DNA of 64,000 bases from Annona cherimola (GCA_030490835.1 CM059974.1:1495501-1559500), one strand, 5' to 3'. Shown: positions 20,340 to 32,639, numbered from the stretch's first letter. The notes: a model not told the origin generated them from the letters alone. Numbers and translations: made by a program.

Positions 20340-23300
20340 AAGTTTTATGCCGGGAGGGGGAAAACGAGGTTTGGAAATTGATAGGGGAGAATATATGGAG
20401 TTGAAAAAGCGAAGAATTAACCTGGGAACCCATGATGTAAACGAGGTGGAGGCCGAGGGGAGCCCCCGGCCTCACCTCATTTAAGATGGCTATTCTAGCA
20501 TGGAATTGCCGTGGGCTTGGGAACCCACGGGCAATTCGCAGCCTTCTTGACTTGGTCAAGAAACAAGATCCCTGTTTGGTCTTCCTTTCTGAAACAAAAC
20601 GTAAATCTCATGAGATGGATAATATTAGAAGAAGACTCAAGTTCGATAGTTGTTTTGTGGTAGAACCGGAAGTCAGAAGGGGAGGATTGGCTCTGCTGTG
20701 GAATAATGAGAAACCAGCATGCATCAAAAGTTTCTCTTTCTTCCACATTGATGCTGAATTCTTGGGATGGCGATTCACGGGCTTCTACGGTCACCCCCAA
20801 ACTCATCAGCGCCATCAAAGTTGGAATACCCTCGGATCATTGAGCTATGGGAGGAGCGATCCTTGGCTTGTTTTGGGTGACTTCAATGAGGTCTTGGGGC
20901 CAAGTGAATATGTTAGTGAGAGGATGCGGCCCAAATCTCAAATGGAATTATTTTGTGAGACGGTTGACAGATGTAATTTGATGGACATAGGTTTCTCTGG
21001 TCCGCCCATGACCTGGAGAAACAACAGAAGAGGACATCAGAGGGTGGAAGCGAGATTAGATAGGGGATTGACGTCGATGTCCTGGATGAATTTGTTCTCT
21101 CAGGCTAAGCTATATCATCTTACGGCTCCCACATCCGACCACTGTCCTATTATGTTAAGGCTCGATTATGGAAAGAAAAGGAGGTGCCCACCACGGGAAT
21201 TCAGATATGAACTTTTCTGGGCTCGAGACAAAGAGGCGACAAGGATTATTCAGCAAGTCTGGGAATCCGAGCCTCCGTTGGTCACAAATAATGAGGAAAT
21301 GCTTTCCTGGAAGATCAAGAGATGTGGCATTGAACTATCTAAGTGGAACGGATGCAGGCGTGGAAATATTCGCAAGGTTATTGCTCGAAAGCAAAGGGAG
21401 CTTCAATTATTATCCGGAAGGAGGCCTAGTGACGAAAGGGACGAATCTATGCAAAAGCTGAAATCCCAGATAAACCTTCTAATGGAAGATGAGGAGCAAT
21501 TATGGAGAATTAGGGCAAAGTCTCATTGGCTACGGGAAGGAGACAGGAACACCGGGTCCTTCCATCGGATCGCTTCAAATAGACGGCGAACAAACTTCAT
21601 TGAGGAATTGATGAACCAGGATGGTCAAGGGGTGAGGGATCAGGATCAATTGATGCGTATGGCGGTTTCCCACTTTGTGGAAGTTTATTCCGCATCGGAG
21701 CAAAGAGATGTTCCATGGATTGAAACTGTCATCAACAGACGTATCTCTGATGAGCAAAGGCTGTCCCTAACCAAACCATTGCAGTCCGAGGAAGTGATAA
21801 TGGCAATCAAAGAGATGGGTCCGACTAAGGCTCCGGGACCGGATGGGATGTCCGCTGGCTTTTACCAAAAGCACTGGAATATTGTTGGAGATGACATTAT
21901 TAAATGGTGCAAGATGGTCATGGAGGAGGACAATCCAGCCTTGTTACGCAGACATATAAGGGAATCAAATTCCACCACCCTAATTTTGATACCGAAAAGG
22001 GCTGGCGCCAATATGTTATCTCAGTTTAGACCCATCAGTTTATGCAATGTGGTTTATAAAATCTTTGCAAAGGTGCTTGCAAACAGACTCAAATTGGTTC
22101 TTCATAACATCATTGGGGAAGAACAGAGTGCTTTCATTCCCGGGCGGCTCATCACGGACAATATGCTAATTGCCTATGAGGCTATCCATTCTCTGCGCAG
22201 GCGTAAGTGCGGGCGGAGGCGGGAAATGGCTATCAAACTCGACATGTCAAAAGCTTATGACCGGGTCGAATGACACTTTATCAAAAGGATGATGGGGTCC
22301 ATGAATTTTTTTCCGAGGTGGATTAATTGGATTATGATTTGCATCTCGACGGTCAGATACAGGGTTAATGTGAATGGTTTCAAATCCTCATACTTCAATC
22401 CTCAGAGGGGGTTGAGGCAGGGAGACCCACTATCTCCATACCTTTTCCTCCTCTGTGCGGAGGGTCTTTCGGCGCTCATTTCCCACGCGGTTGCTTCAGG
22501 CGCTCTCCATGGGATCAAGCTCCAACTACGCGGCCCAACGATTTCCCATCTGTTATTTGCGGATGATGCAATTATTTTCATCAGGGCGGAGAAGGGGGAC
22601 ATGAGCAAACTGTTGGATATTCTAAATGTATATGCGTCTACGTCGGGCCAAATGGTAAATGTGGACAAAACGGGGGTTTTCTTCAGCACTAATATGGTTG
22701 ACTCTGCAAGGAGGGAGATGACTCACCTTTTGGGATCTGCGGGACATGACTTCCAGCAATACCTGGGCCTCCCAGCCTGGCTTGGCAAATCAAAAGGAGG
22801 CTTTTTCAGGGGCATCAAGGAGAGGATTCAAAAGAGGATTCAGGGGTGGAAAGGAAAGCTTTTGTCGTGGGGTGGTAAAGAGGTTCTAATCAAAGCCGTG
22901 GTGCAGGCTATTCCATCATTCGCAATGAGTATATTTTTATTGCCCAAATCTATCTGCGACGACATTAATCGGATGATCAGTAAATTCTGGTGGGGAGAGA
23001 AGGAGGGTAAGAGGAAACTAAGCTTGGTGGCGTGGAAGGATATGTGTAAACCAAAGCGGTCGGGGGGCATCGGCTTCAGGGATATCCACATGTTCAACTA
23101 TGCCCTTCTGGCTAAGCAGGTATGGAGAATTGTTTCATGCAACACATCATTATGTCACAGAGTTCTCAAGGCCAGATACTTTCCAGACACGGACATATGG
23201 AGGTGCAAAACGAGGCCATCTGACTCCTTTACATGGAAAAGTGTGCTAAAAGCGCGGGTGTGATTCAGAATGGGTGTGCATGGAGAATTGGGGATGGCAG

Positions 23301-24661
23301 GCAAGTAAAATTTTTTGATGATCGATGGCTTGATTCGGCGGTTGAGAAGGCGGGCCCTCTCCCGCTTTCAATCCCGGATGACGTGAAAGTCAGTTACTTT
23401 ATTGATAGAGCCACGCATTCATGGAATGGGGACCGGGTGAAGGCGGCTGCGGGGAACACTACATGGCAAATGATTAAGAAGATTCCCCTCTCCCATAGGA
23501 TTATGGAGGACTGTATTTTTTGGAAACATGAACCCAATGGACGGTACACGGTAAAATCTGCGTACAGACTCTTGGCTTCAGATACTTGTAATCAGGCACT
23601 TTCCTCTGGCTGTTTTCAAGCTTTATGGCGGTTGAATCTCCCTAGCAAGGTCATTATTTTTGGGTGGAGACTGGTAAAAAACGCCCTTCCCACCTTACTA
23701 AATCTATCCAAAAGGGGTATCAGTGTTGACCCGTGTTATGTGCTTTGCAAGTTTGAGTCTGAAGATGCAAACCACCTGTTTCTGAACTGTGCCATGACGA
23801 AGGGGATTTGCATAAAGGCGGCAAAGGTGGATGAGCAGGGAATAACCATTGGGAGGATTTTGGATACCCTGGTGCATAATGATCGGGCTGACGACTTGGC
23901 TTTTTTCATTCTGTGTTGTTGGAGGATATGGTATCTTCGGAATAAATTCAGAGAAGAGGGTCTCATCCCGAATTTCACTGACACCTTGGCTTGGTGCTCG
24001 GAGTTTCGTATTCAGCATAGGAGTGCTGCTATGCTATGTCAATCGGGTTTTTTGGACAGAGGTTTGGTGGCTCGCTGGACGAAACCGCCGATGGGTTTCT
24101 TTAAGATTAATGTTGACGCTCGCTCGAACGGGGAAAGAAGTATTTTTGCTTGTGCTGCGGTTATGAGGAATTCACAAGGCGCATTTGTGGCGGCAATTGG
24201 CTGGAAACGGGAGGGTGGCTCGGATTCGTTATTTATGGAGGCCACGGCTTTTTTGCTAGGTTTGAGGTGGGCTGCTAATATTAATGCTACATGTGCTCAG
24301 ATGGAGACTGACTCCCTAATCCTGTGTAACTATCTGTCAAATAACGAGCTCATTTCCTCCCCAGTGGGCTTGGTTATTGCTGATATTAGGGAGACCCTTA
24401 CTGCTGTTGAGTCTTTCTCGGTTCGTCATGTCCTTCGGCAAGGAAATGCTGTTGCCCATTCCTTAGCCGAAGTTGTTTTAAATTCTCATGGGAATTATCA
24501 GTGTTGGTGGGGCAATCCTCCACGAGCTATCTGTGGGAAAATATGTAAAGATAATTTTTTGGATATGTATAGATTGAATGACTCTAACTCTAATCCCCAC
24601 ATTTTTGTGCGGGAATAGGGTTAGAGTGATTCTTTTCCAATCAAAAAAAAAAAAAAAAAAA
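20340..24661 (+). mobile_element. 5'-truncated L1 LINE, copy B
   Basis: Carries the last codons of ORF1 (EVEAEGSPRPHLI then TAA, about 20441-20484), a complete-length ORF2 (20486-24618), a short 3' UTR (TTCTTTTCCAATC) and a 19-A tail (24643-24661). The rest of ORF1 and the leader are missing. The 5' boundary is blurred between about 20340 and 20450, and I found no target duplication. It lies on the opposite strand in the intron between exons a and b of the CHY-like gene. Confidence 0.88.
20486..24618 (+). pseudogene. LINE B ORF2, nearly intact
   Basis: About 1377 codons with only two lesions. A nonsense change at 22271-22273 turns the Trp of YDRVEW into TGA (the frame is unchanged after it). 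A single-base loss near 23257 shifts frame between LKAR and VIQNGCAWRIGDG. Domains in order: endonuclease (WNCRGLGNPRA, ETK, GDFNEV, SDHCPI), reverse transcriptase (GLRQGDPLSPYLFLLCAEG, catalytic LLFADDAIIF), zf-RVT (FGWRLVKNALPT...HLFLNC), and RNase H (NVDARSNG, EATAFL, METDSLIL, VRHVLRQGNAVAHSLAE). The third RNase H acidic residue (D of ETD) is present, unlike in LINE A. Long frames and few lesions suggest a fairly recent insertion. Confidence 0.9.
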
Positions 24662-25297
24662 CTGTATATAACGAAACACATAATAGTGCATGGTGTACTA
24701 AAGTGAATTCATACATTTGCTAAGTTTCGGCCTATTTGTACATTCATATTCAATCTCACCCATTTAGCTAACACGCCAAATCTCATTTTGAGTACTTTAG
24801 AAGGTAGCTGTATAATTTTTGGAGTTCTTTTTACCAAATATACAATTTTAAGAGTTTAAGATACATTTCAACTGATTTTCATCTTTTGATTGATATAAAT
24901 TTTAAGGTAGAATATTTTTTTGTTCTACAAACATAATAATAAAATCAATGACGAGTTGGATTTTGTATGATCACCGAAATGGCGCCAAATAAGTCGAATA
25001 TAATAATTTATTTTTGACTACTAAAGTACTTTCCCCTTACAAATAACTTATTTATTAATATATTAGAAATTATTTTTGTTGTAATCTTGCATAGGTAATG
25101 CGTATGCAAAATTCAAAAGTACAAACGAGGGCCCCTTATGTACGAAGTAAAAAAAAAAAAAAAAAAACTTTCTGCTCATTCCAGTATATTTTTTGATAAA
25201 AAACATGTGTTTAACTATCTACCTACCATCCTTTTTCGATTATTACCTCTATTTTATAATCATTTTTTACATCTTAATTTTCACACAAGTATCTTAT
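24662..25297. other. AT-rich intronic stretch, nothing recognised
   Basis: Lies between the LINE B tail and MITE T6. Contains an A run near 25148-25166. No exon or element boundary supported. Confidence 0.5.
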
Positions 25298-25300
25298 TTA

Positions 25301-25559
25301 GGGAGTATTTGGCAAAATCTAAAACTTTTCGCTCTTAATAACTACCTTATTTTTAATTATTTTTCATATCTTTTTATACAGTTACCATACTTTTCAAACA
25401 TTCCTATACAACTATATATACAACCAATCTATTAATTTTAATTTTATTTTCTTTACTCTTCATCATTATCCCTATTATATCATATTATTTTCTACTAATT
25501 CATTAACTTTTACACTAAAATTTTTTATCAAAAGTTTTTATAACTTTTCAAATATACTC
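25301..25559 (-). mobile_element. Tourist-like MITE, copy T6
   Basis: Ends GGGAGTATTTGG and (complement) GAGTATATTTG, with TTA duplications at 25298-25300 and 25560-25562. The interior has the family's minus-orientation blocks (TTTTTAATTATTTTTCATAT, TTTACTCTTCATCATTATC). Confidence 0.75.
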
Positions 25560-25660
25560 TTAATTTATCTATTTTCTCTTTATTCCTAATCATTACTATT
25601 ATCTTCATATAGTTTGATCATAATTTGAAACATTCTCACATAAGTACATTTACAAATGTA

Positions 25661-25941
25661 GGGTGTGTTTGGTAATGTATAAAATTTTTGATGAAAAGTT
25701 TTGAAGAGTAAAAGTTATCAAATGATGTGATAAGATAGAGGTAATGATGAGTAATAAAGATGATAAAGTTAAAATAGATAGGTTAGTTGTGTGGATAGTT
25801 GTGTAGAAATGATTGAAAAATAGGGTAGTTATATAGGAAAATGTGAAAAAATGAGTAAAAAATATGATAGTTGTAGATAGTGAAAAGTTTTAGATTGAAA
25901 AGTTTTAACTTGATATTTTTTATTAATTGCCAAACACACCC
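25661..25941 (+). mobile_element. Tourist-like MITE, copy T7
   Basis: Perfect ends GGGTGTGTTTGG and CCAAACACACCC, with a GTA duplication at 25658-25660 and 25942-25944. 281 bp, one of the best preserved members of the family in the window. Only about 100 bp separate it from T6, which has opposite orientation. Confidence 0.9.
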
Positions 25942-26228
25942 GTAAACTATATATGTATTTGCAACTATGGTTAAACTGCATAAGATTATTTGAAAATTTT
26001 GAAACTATGAGAGATATTTACAATTATGGTCAAACTATATGGGATTTTTGCCATTTCTTAAAATATGTGGATATATTTGCGCTTATGGTCAAACTAGGTA
26101 GGTGTATTTGCAAATTAATCTTTTCTTAACCTCATGACACGTCAGACCCGGACTTCATTTATTGTTTATTACAAGTATTAAATTAATAATATGTGCAAAA
26201 TGATTAGCAAATAGATAGCTATGTTTAC

Positions 26229-26289
26229 CATCAACCATGAATCTTGATACAGCTGCAACATCACCACCAGCACAAAATGCTTTTCCGTG
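26229..26289 (-). pseudogene. CHY/HIBCH-like gene, exon a
   Basis: Encodes HGKAFCAGGDVAAVSRF, then MVD and one spare base, before a GTAAAC donor. FCAGGDV is the oxyanion-hole loop signature of the hydrolase family. The expected acceptor just upstream is not visible, and a TAA lies directly before the recognisable part (26293-26295). No upstream exon (expected LNRPxxLNAL) was found between here and the LEA gene. Confidence 0.7.
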
Positions 26290-26768
26290 CGATTAGGAGT
26301 GTAGAAGTTTTGCTCTTAATAATTTTAAAATTAAGCTAGCAACGAAGCATGCATCATTATTTTGCATGAACATTTCCACCTTTTTTTAAAGAAAAAAATT
26401 ACCTTTAAAATTACCAAGTTCACATTAATTTGGTTAATATTATTAAAGAGTTAGAATGTCTATTTATGAAATTTTTTTTATAACAAATACAATACTTCAC
26501 GGAGATTTGTTTCTTACAGATTTTTACTATAAAATTTTTATGAGAATTTTTTTTCACAAATGCTACATGAAAAAAAAATCAGTTTAAAATAGTATAAGTG
26601 GTATATTGCTTAGAGTTATTATATAATCTTTGCACGTATAGAGCTTAATAATACAATATCTAAAAAAGTCAAGATGACAAGTAATTATAATAATTATGCA
26701 TATAATAATTTTAAATATTTTATATCGATATAAGCGCTACCTTTATTTTAGATACAATTTTTAACTTA

Positions 26769-27045
26769 GGGTGCGTTTGTTTTGGCACGAAAAAATGTCA
26801 ACCAAAACTTTTCAATCTCCATAACTACTCTATTTTTTAATTATTTTTTCACATTTTCCTATACAAATTACCCTACTTTTCAATCATTTCTACACAACTA
26901 CCCATACAACTAACCTATCTATTTTAACTTTATTCTCTTTACTCATCATCATTACTCTTATTATATCACATCATTTTCTATCAATTTGACAACTTCTACT
27001 TCAAAAACTTTTCATCAAAAGTTTTACTCCTAACCAAACACACCC
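26769..27045 (-). mobile_element. Tourist-like MITE, copy T8
   Basis: Ends GGGTGCGTTTG and CCAAACACACCC, with a TTA duplication at 26766-26768 and 27046-27048. 277 bp. Compared with T7 the body runs in the opposite direction (TTTTAACTTTATTCTCTTTACT block region near 26922). Confidence 0.88.
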
Positions 27046-27239
27046 TTAATTAAATTATAATAAAAAGTATTCCTTTTTATAGTTAACACCCTCCTCTTCG
27101 TGAATTATAATATAATATAATTACATATATCAAATCCTCATGATCGAGTTTCCCCCAAGTCTTATCGTCAGCAATGAGCTTTAGTGCTCATGCTAGCTTT
27201 TTAAAATTTTTTGCTTTTTAAATAAGGAAAATGTTGCAG

Positions 27240-27530
27240 TTCATGCAACTGCTCCATGCAATCCATGCACTATATGCCCAATTTGATCATGAATGGAAAA
27301 TTCACTTCATCCATTGTATTTAGAATTATTCACATTATTAGCATACTAATTTTCATTCAAATGCAACATGTGTATGATCTCCATCTTAAAATGGTACAAA
27401 ATCAACGCAATAAAATAATTTAAAGTAAATATCAAGTTCAAAATGGTTTTTTCGTCATCTAAACCGTGTAAAGGATGATTTTCATATGGATAAGTGATTG
27501 TATAAAGTTTCATTATAATCTAATATGTGT
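27240..27530. repeat. Second copy of the dispersed repeat at 4085-4530
   Basis: Shares ordered blocks with about 4200-4530: TTCATCCATTGTATTTA, ATCTAAACCGTGTAAA, TCTAATATGTGTG. Moderately diverged, ends not defined. Confidence 0.4.
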
Positions 27531-27643
27531 GGGGCTCATTTTACAGCGGACTAGTACATTTACACATGATTAGATCTCTTTAAATAAATATGGGGTTCTA
27601 ATTTTAAATTTTCAGATATATTTTAATTTCTGTGTTTTTTTGG

Positions 27644-27683
27644 TTTTTAATATCTGCTTTTTGATGAATAATTTTTAATATCT
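27644..27683 (-). mobile_element. 16-bp LINE-tail micro-insertion
   Basis: The 12-bp repeat TTTTTAATATCT occurs at 27644-27655 and 27672-27683 around GCTTTTTGATGAATAA. On the minus strand the insert reads TTATTCATC followed by A5, again a LINE-type ...TTCATC-poly(A) end. Short and AT-rich, so chance is harder to exclude than for the 58-bp case. Confidence 0.5.
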
Positions 27684-28386
27684 ACCTTTGAATTTTTTTT
27701 AAAACATGAAAAGATACTGTTCATGAGTAAAAATAAATATTAAAAAATTAAAAATATAAAAATTATAGTCCGAGCAAAGCATATTATTCGAAAAAACTGA
27801 AAAAAAAAGTCTCACGTGGACGAAAGAATTAGATGAGAACTCTTACGGGAATATTTTGTACGTGTCGATCTTGTACATGATTTTTTAATATCTTTATATT
27901 AATATATAAAATTAGATTTGGATCAAGTTGAATGACCTCCTGGCTCGCAGAAATTCACTTTCAAAATCTCATATTGTGGGTTGGCTGACCCGTTGTGCCG
28001 ATGGAGTGAAGCTGAGGAGGCTCTTGGGGTTTTTTTTTTTTTTTTTTTTGTATTTTGGTCTTTTTAACTGTGCTTATTTGCTTTTTGGGCAAAGAGTTTT
28101 ACATATTTATTTTTTAAATGATGTAAGTTTACCATATTTCCATTTTAATCTCTACTGTTTATGATGTGTCATTAACTGTATATATAACTTGACTTATATA
28201 TACTTAACGGCATGTCATTAATGACAAAAATTAAAATACAAATAGAACAAACTTACAAGGCCTAAAAAGTAAATATGTGTAATTTTTGGCTAAAAAAAAA
28301 ATATGCAAAGTTAAAAAAACCAAAAGTACAAAAAATTCACAGCTCTTCCTTTGGACCGCCACATCTTGGGCGGCAAAGGAGTTCTT

Positions 28387-28433
28387 ACGCGTGGCGAAAG
28401 CAGATTAATGGCTTCATGCAGCTCGACACGTTT
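28387..28433 (+). promoter_or_regulatory. ACGT/CE3-like elements upstream of the LEA gene
   Basis: ACGCGTGGC at 28387-28395 resembles the CE3 coupling element, and GACACGTTT at 28425-28433 has an ABRE-type ACGT core. They lie about 270-315 bp before the LEA start codon. A further CACGTG is at 27813-27818. Such pairs mediate abscisic-acid induction in known LEA promoters. The role here is inferred from sequence only. Confidence 0.35.
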
Positions 28434-28700
28434 CTTACTATGTGGCTATGCTGGTTGCATACACGCATGTCTTTAGCCACACATCTTAGTCTCTTAGATC
28501 GAATTGACATTTGACAACGAGCCGGGGATCGATATATTTACGTAAAGAACAGAGCAAGAAGGTTGACGGGGAAATCCAAATAAAAATAAGTTGTGAGAAC
28601 CAAATTGCTATTTGCTCTCTGTTTTTCCAGTTTTTGGTGGAGTTAGGAGGAGGCTAGCAACCGAGCATTGATCGGTGAAAATAGATAAGAGAGGAAAAGC

Positions 28701-30485
28701 ATGCAATCGGTGAAAGAGAAGGTGAATAACATGGCAGCCATCGCCAGAGAGAAGATCGATATCCACAAGGCCAAGGTTGAAGAAAAGGTACGCACCCTCT
28801 ATATGTATGTATATGCCAGCACTCTCCGTATCTGTATATCGTTTTGGCTCTTTGATATATCTTGAAGAGAAATGAATGATTTACAGATCTTGCTTAGTTC
28901 ATCTTAAAATTTTTATTTAAAATATTTTTTTTGCTTAGTCCATTTTTAAAAAAAAATTAAAATATTTTTTTTTGCTTAGTCCATTTTAAATATTTTTTTT
29001 ACTTTGTTCTTTCGTATGTTTGTTTATCTAATTATATTTAATATATAAACAAAATTTTACTATTTTTGAATATGTGCATTTAAAATTTTCAAAAAATATA
29101 TACACGTATTCAAAAATAATAAAACTTAATTTATATGTTAAATATATTTGGATAAATGTATAAAAAATGATTTAAATGAGTTTTTGACTTGAGCTAAATG
29201 TGTCATTTACTTAACCCAGGTTAATACAATCATTCATCTTTTATCTATTTATACTGGATGATCATATTTATTCGTTGGTGCAATTTGAAAGGTTAGAGGA
29301 AAGGAAAATCTAGAGGAATCCTGTTATAGTATTTATATGTACGTTAGAACGAAAAATATAAAAAATGAATAGGATGTCATGTTTTGAAACATGGAACCAT
29401 GGGCGCCGAAGTAAGAAATTTTTTAATGAATGGAAATCCAAATTGGATATAGCCCAACAAGCTCTTCTTTTCCAAGAACAAGGGAAAAATCCAAATTGGA
29501 GGTAGCCGAACAAGGCCAAATTTTTTTTTTTAAAGAATAATCAGATTTCAAAATAGGGAAAATATGGTATAGAAGACAAATAATAAGAATTACAAGAATA
29601 ATGACATGGTGAACAATGATATATATAAATATGCAGTTATGCACAATATGATTGGTCATTCTAAGGTAGAGCGCCCAACACATTTTAGCTTGAGAACAAT
29701 TGGAAAGATATAATTAGTCATTATATGAGAATGGATATTGAAATTGTTAAATTATATAATTAAAAGATAAGATTTAATTATGAGTACGAATTCTATGCTC
29801 TCCGTTTTATTGAAATTTCAGTGCAATAGGTGCAAAACCTATCTTTTTATTTTTTCAGAATTTTTTTGTCAAACTGTTGATCTTCATTCAACTCATGTAT
29901 TAAGTTTTAAGCTTCATATTTTTGGAGATGCATATATATATATTTATTTATAAAAAAACATCTTTAAAAATTAGGTATTCTCAATGTCTTTTCAAATGAC
30001 GCTGTCGTATTTACTAGTTTGTCCGTGCTTATCCAATAATTTTTTATGGGAGTGGCTAGTTTAATCAATGAACAAAATTTATCTCGCGGGATATTAATTA
30101 ACTGGGCAACGACTGAAAAGAGGTCACACTTATGCTATGATAAAGTAAAATGAATGAGTGCTGATATGGATGCATGCAGGCGGAAAAGAAGGAAGCGAGG
30201 ACGGAATTAGCGAAGGAAGCGGCACATGAGAGGAGGAAGGCAAAGGAGGCTGCAGCGAAGATGGAGCTGCACATAGCCAAGGCCCAGAACAAGGCGCAGA
30301 GGGAGGAAGCTGAACATGGCTACCCCCGCCAAAAAAAGCACCATGACCTGGTAACTGCAACCCAAGTGCCTCCAGCAGCAGCAGATCAAATGCATGGCCA
30401 TGACCAACAGTACTACGAGGGTCCAGACCCCATGAAAGTGGATCCTAACCCTCCCGCCTACCCACCCAGTGCCATGTTTCTCTAG
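28701..30485 (+). CDS. Group-1 (LEA_1 family) late embryogenesis abundant protein
   Basis: Two exons, 28701-28787 and 30180-30485, joined in phase 0 (AAG, GTACGC donor; GCATGCAG acceptor), give 130 residues. The N-terminus MQSVKEKVNNMAAIAREKID and the following Lys/Glu/Ala-rich helix to about residue 72 (AEKKEARTELAKEAAHERRK) match the LEA_1 (PF03760) family, including its usual exon break after about 29 residues. The C-terminal half is hydrophilic, rich in His, Gln and Pro, and ends NPPAYPPSAMFL. No Cys or Trp, no signal peptide. Members accumulate in drying seeds and stressed tissue and are thought to protect membranes and proteins; a cytosolic or nuclear site is likely. The intron (1392 bp) holds AT-rich hairpin repeats. 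ACGT elements upstream fit ABA control. Confidence 0.85.
29025..29165. repeat. AT-rich hairpin in LEA intron, fold-back family core
   Basis: TTTTACTATTTTTGAATATG on the left pairs with ATTCAAAAATAATAAAACTT on the right, and ATATTTAATATATAAA pairs with TTTATATGTTAAATAT. The arrangement is that of the fold-back family's inner arms, without outer arms. A possible second half-copy lies at about 29860-29980. Confidence 0.45.
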
Positions 30486-32009
30486 CCAGCTAGCCTAGCT
30501 AGATGCCTGGAAGGCTAGATTACGGAATTTTTTTTTTTACGGAAACTTACATTTTATATGTTATCCTGCAATCATCCATGGTCGTGTATAATTAGCTGGC
30601 TACACTCAAGCTTTTCAGTTGCACTTGTACGTAGTTTTTCATCGTAATTTCATCATCAACCAATGTACATTTGGTTCTCCAGCAGCTTATTTCTGTTTTG
30701 GGTGTTTGTAGTTGTAGATAGCTACGTGGGTTGCTTCATCACCTGCTCTCCTGAAATGCACATGCATGATTTAGGATTTAAGATGTCATTTCGAGCTCGG
30801 ATGGGATCATGGGAATTTTTTATCGAGGATTATTTTATCCAATTCCATGTTAACTAAAATTTTCAGTTTGGCCAGGGGCATTAAACTAGTTAAATATGAG
30901 TTTAGGTTTTCGGTTTTGTTTTGTTTTTCTTTTTTTAAATGTGTTTCAGGATACACTTAATTTTTTTTTTAATTTAAGGGGATTTTGTTTACACCAAAAT
31001 ATTTTAAGTTAAGACTTTTCATTCTGAAACTTCTCATTCTTCATAATTATTATTTTAAAATTTTAAAATTTTTTCTATACTACTATCCTACTTTTTAATT
31101 ATTTTTATATAACTATTTTTACATCTAATCCGTCTAGTTTAATTTTATTTTTTAAATTATCATCGTTGTCCTATCATATTGTATCATTTTCTTCATTTTC
31201 GAAAAATTTCTATTCCAAAAATTTCTATACTCATTAGAAGTTTTATCACTTCCTAAATATACTTTAAAATTTTATCACTTTCTAAATACACTAAAAAATT
31301 TTGTTTTCTACAACCGCTTTATTTTTTATCTTTGTACAACTGCTTTATTTTTTATCTTTTTTTAATGTAACTATTTATTGTTTTATTTTTTATCATTACA
31401 TTTATTATATCCCACTTATTTTTTCATTTCAACAACTTTTTTCTTTAATTTTTTTTTTTTTATCATTTCTTAAACAGGGAACCTGGCTACTAAGTGAGCA
31501 TACCTAGACAAGGCAGGCAAGTGTATTTACCAAGTTTGAACCATGTACCTCATGACTTACATTCACGTCAACCACCAATTACGCAAGTGGTGATAAGATG
31601 GCAGGGATGAGTACTGCCTAGCTTTGCTAGTTTCCCGAAATATTAGACTCATGATTTTTATGGTTATCCATCCGTTAACATTGTTACGTTTGCTTGCTGC
31701 TTGCTCGCTAAATGACCCTTCCCTGCGTTTTTAAAAACTTTTTAACATCAACGAAATGGGCATGAACTCATGAAGTTATACAAGTATTTTGTTATAAAAA
31801 ATAAAAACAAATTCGAAAAATGCGACAATGCCAAATTTAATTAGTGCGCGTTGTAAGTGGGCACGCACAAACATAAAAATTTAAATTAAACAAATATACC
31901 TTTTTTGTCCGCTGTATCAAATCAACACGCTTATATATTCTCTCAAAGACGACGAATTTTTATAATATCGCATGCAGCAAAAAGTCAATATGAAAGACAA
32001 TGGAGCCTA

Positions 32010-32290
32010 ATATGGTGGTGTTTTAACCCATTTTTTATTTTTTAAATTTTTTTATACAATTATTAATATAAGTGTATTTAACATGTGTATGAAGTTTACC
32101 AATTTTTTTATAATTTTTTAGATTTTTAAAATTTTTGAAAAGAGTAGCATTTTAGTAATTTTTCAAAAAAATCTTAAAATATCCAAAAATAGTAAAACTT
32201 GATACACGTGTTAAATACAATTACATTAACAACTGAATAAAAATTTCAAAAATAATAAAAAACCGGTTAAATGAACACAAGTGCACCCAC
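32010..32290. mobile_element. Fold-back MITE, copy F6
   Basis: Inner arms of the family: AAGTGTATTTAACATGTGTAT on the left (one base shared per arm omitted) and its near complement ACACGTGTTAAATAC on the right, with ATTTTTGAAAAGAG at the turn. The outer arms are short (AACCCATTTT / AAACCGGTT) and no target duplication is clear. Confidence 0.55.
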
Positions 32291-32639
32291 AAGAAAATTA
32301 GGCTATTTTGGTTATCCGCGTAACGACAATTTCATTTTAGTTTTTTTCTTGGGTTTCTATAGTTCCACCAGCATTAATCCAGCACCCATTAATCGGCAGA
32401 AGTTAGCAGTTGTAACAATGTCCATAATTGAACATAAATCGGAAATATACACGTGAACTACTTTGATTAATTGGTGAAAGTTGTAACGTACACCCTGAGA
32501 TTGAATATAACATTTCAAGTATAAACATTTTAAATTCCCGTCTCATTTTGTTAAAGAAATTGTAATGCCTAAATATGCCCATATTAAATTGAAATTATGC
32601 AAGGGTTTATCTGGTAACAATAAGAAGAAAAATTTCCCA

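Larger units (their letters stand above)
4733..26289 (-). pseudogene. Transposon-inflated CHY/HIBCH-like gene
   Basis: Overall span of a 3-hydroxyisobutyryl-CoA hydrolase-like gene. In coding order: exon a 26289-26229 (GKAFCAGGDVAAV), b 20140-20061 (GHWTFGANNY...TNQKPR), c 17584-17512 (SLVNGIFIGTG), d 16719-16624 (IFAMPETSLGLSPDVG), f 15709-15588 (LEEALRKVKLSDPAI), g 15482-15422 (LDIINKCFSKATVEEII), h 5712-5605, i from 5447, j 4878-4733. The phases of a-b, b-c, c-d, f-g, g-h and h-i agree when joined. Family landmarks are kept: the FCAGGDV oxyanion loop, MPE with the catalytic Glu, PDVG, NKCF, REYR. Not found: the N-terminal exon(s), the exon between d and f (about 40 residues), and an acceptor for a (a TAA codon lies just upstream). 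LINE A, LINE B, a LINE tail and MITEs fill the introns. It is most likely a pseudogene. Homology is judged from remembered family motifs, not from a search. Confidence 0.68.

Noticed and set aside
27928..28164. 78-codon frame with a poly-Phe run
   Set aside because: The run is a 23-T tract, probably a retroposon tail or slippage tract. I could not find a matching duplication or a LINE motif before it.
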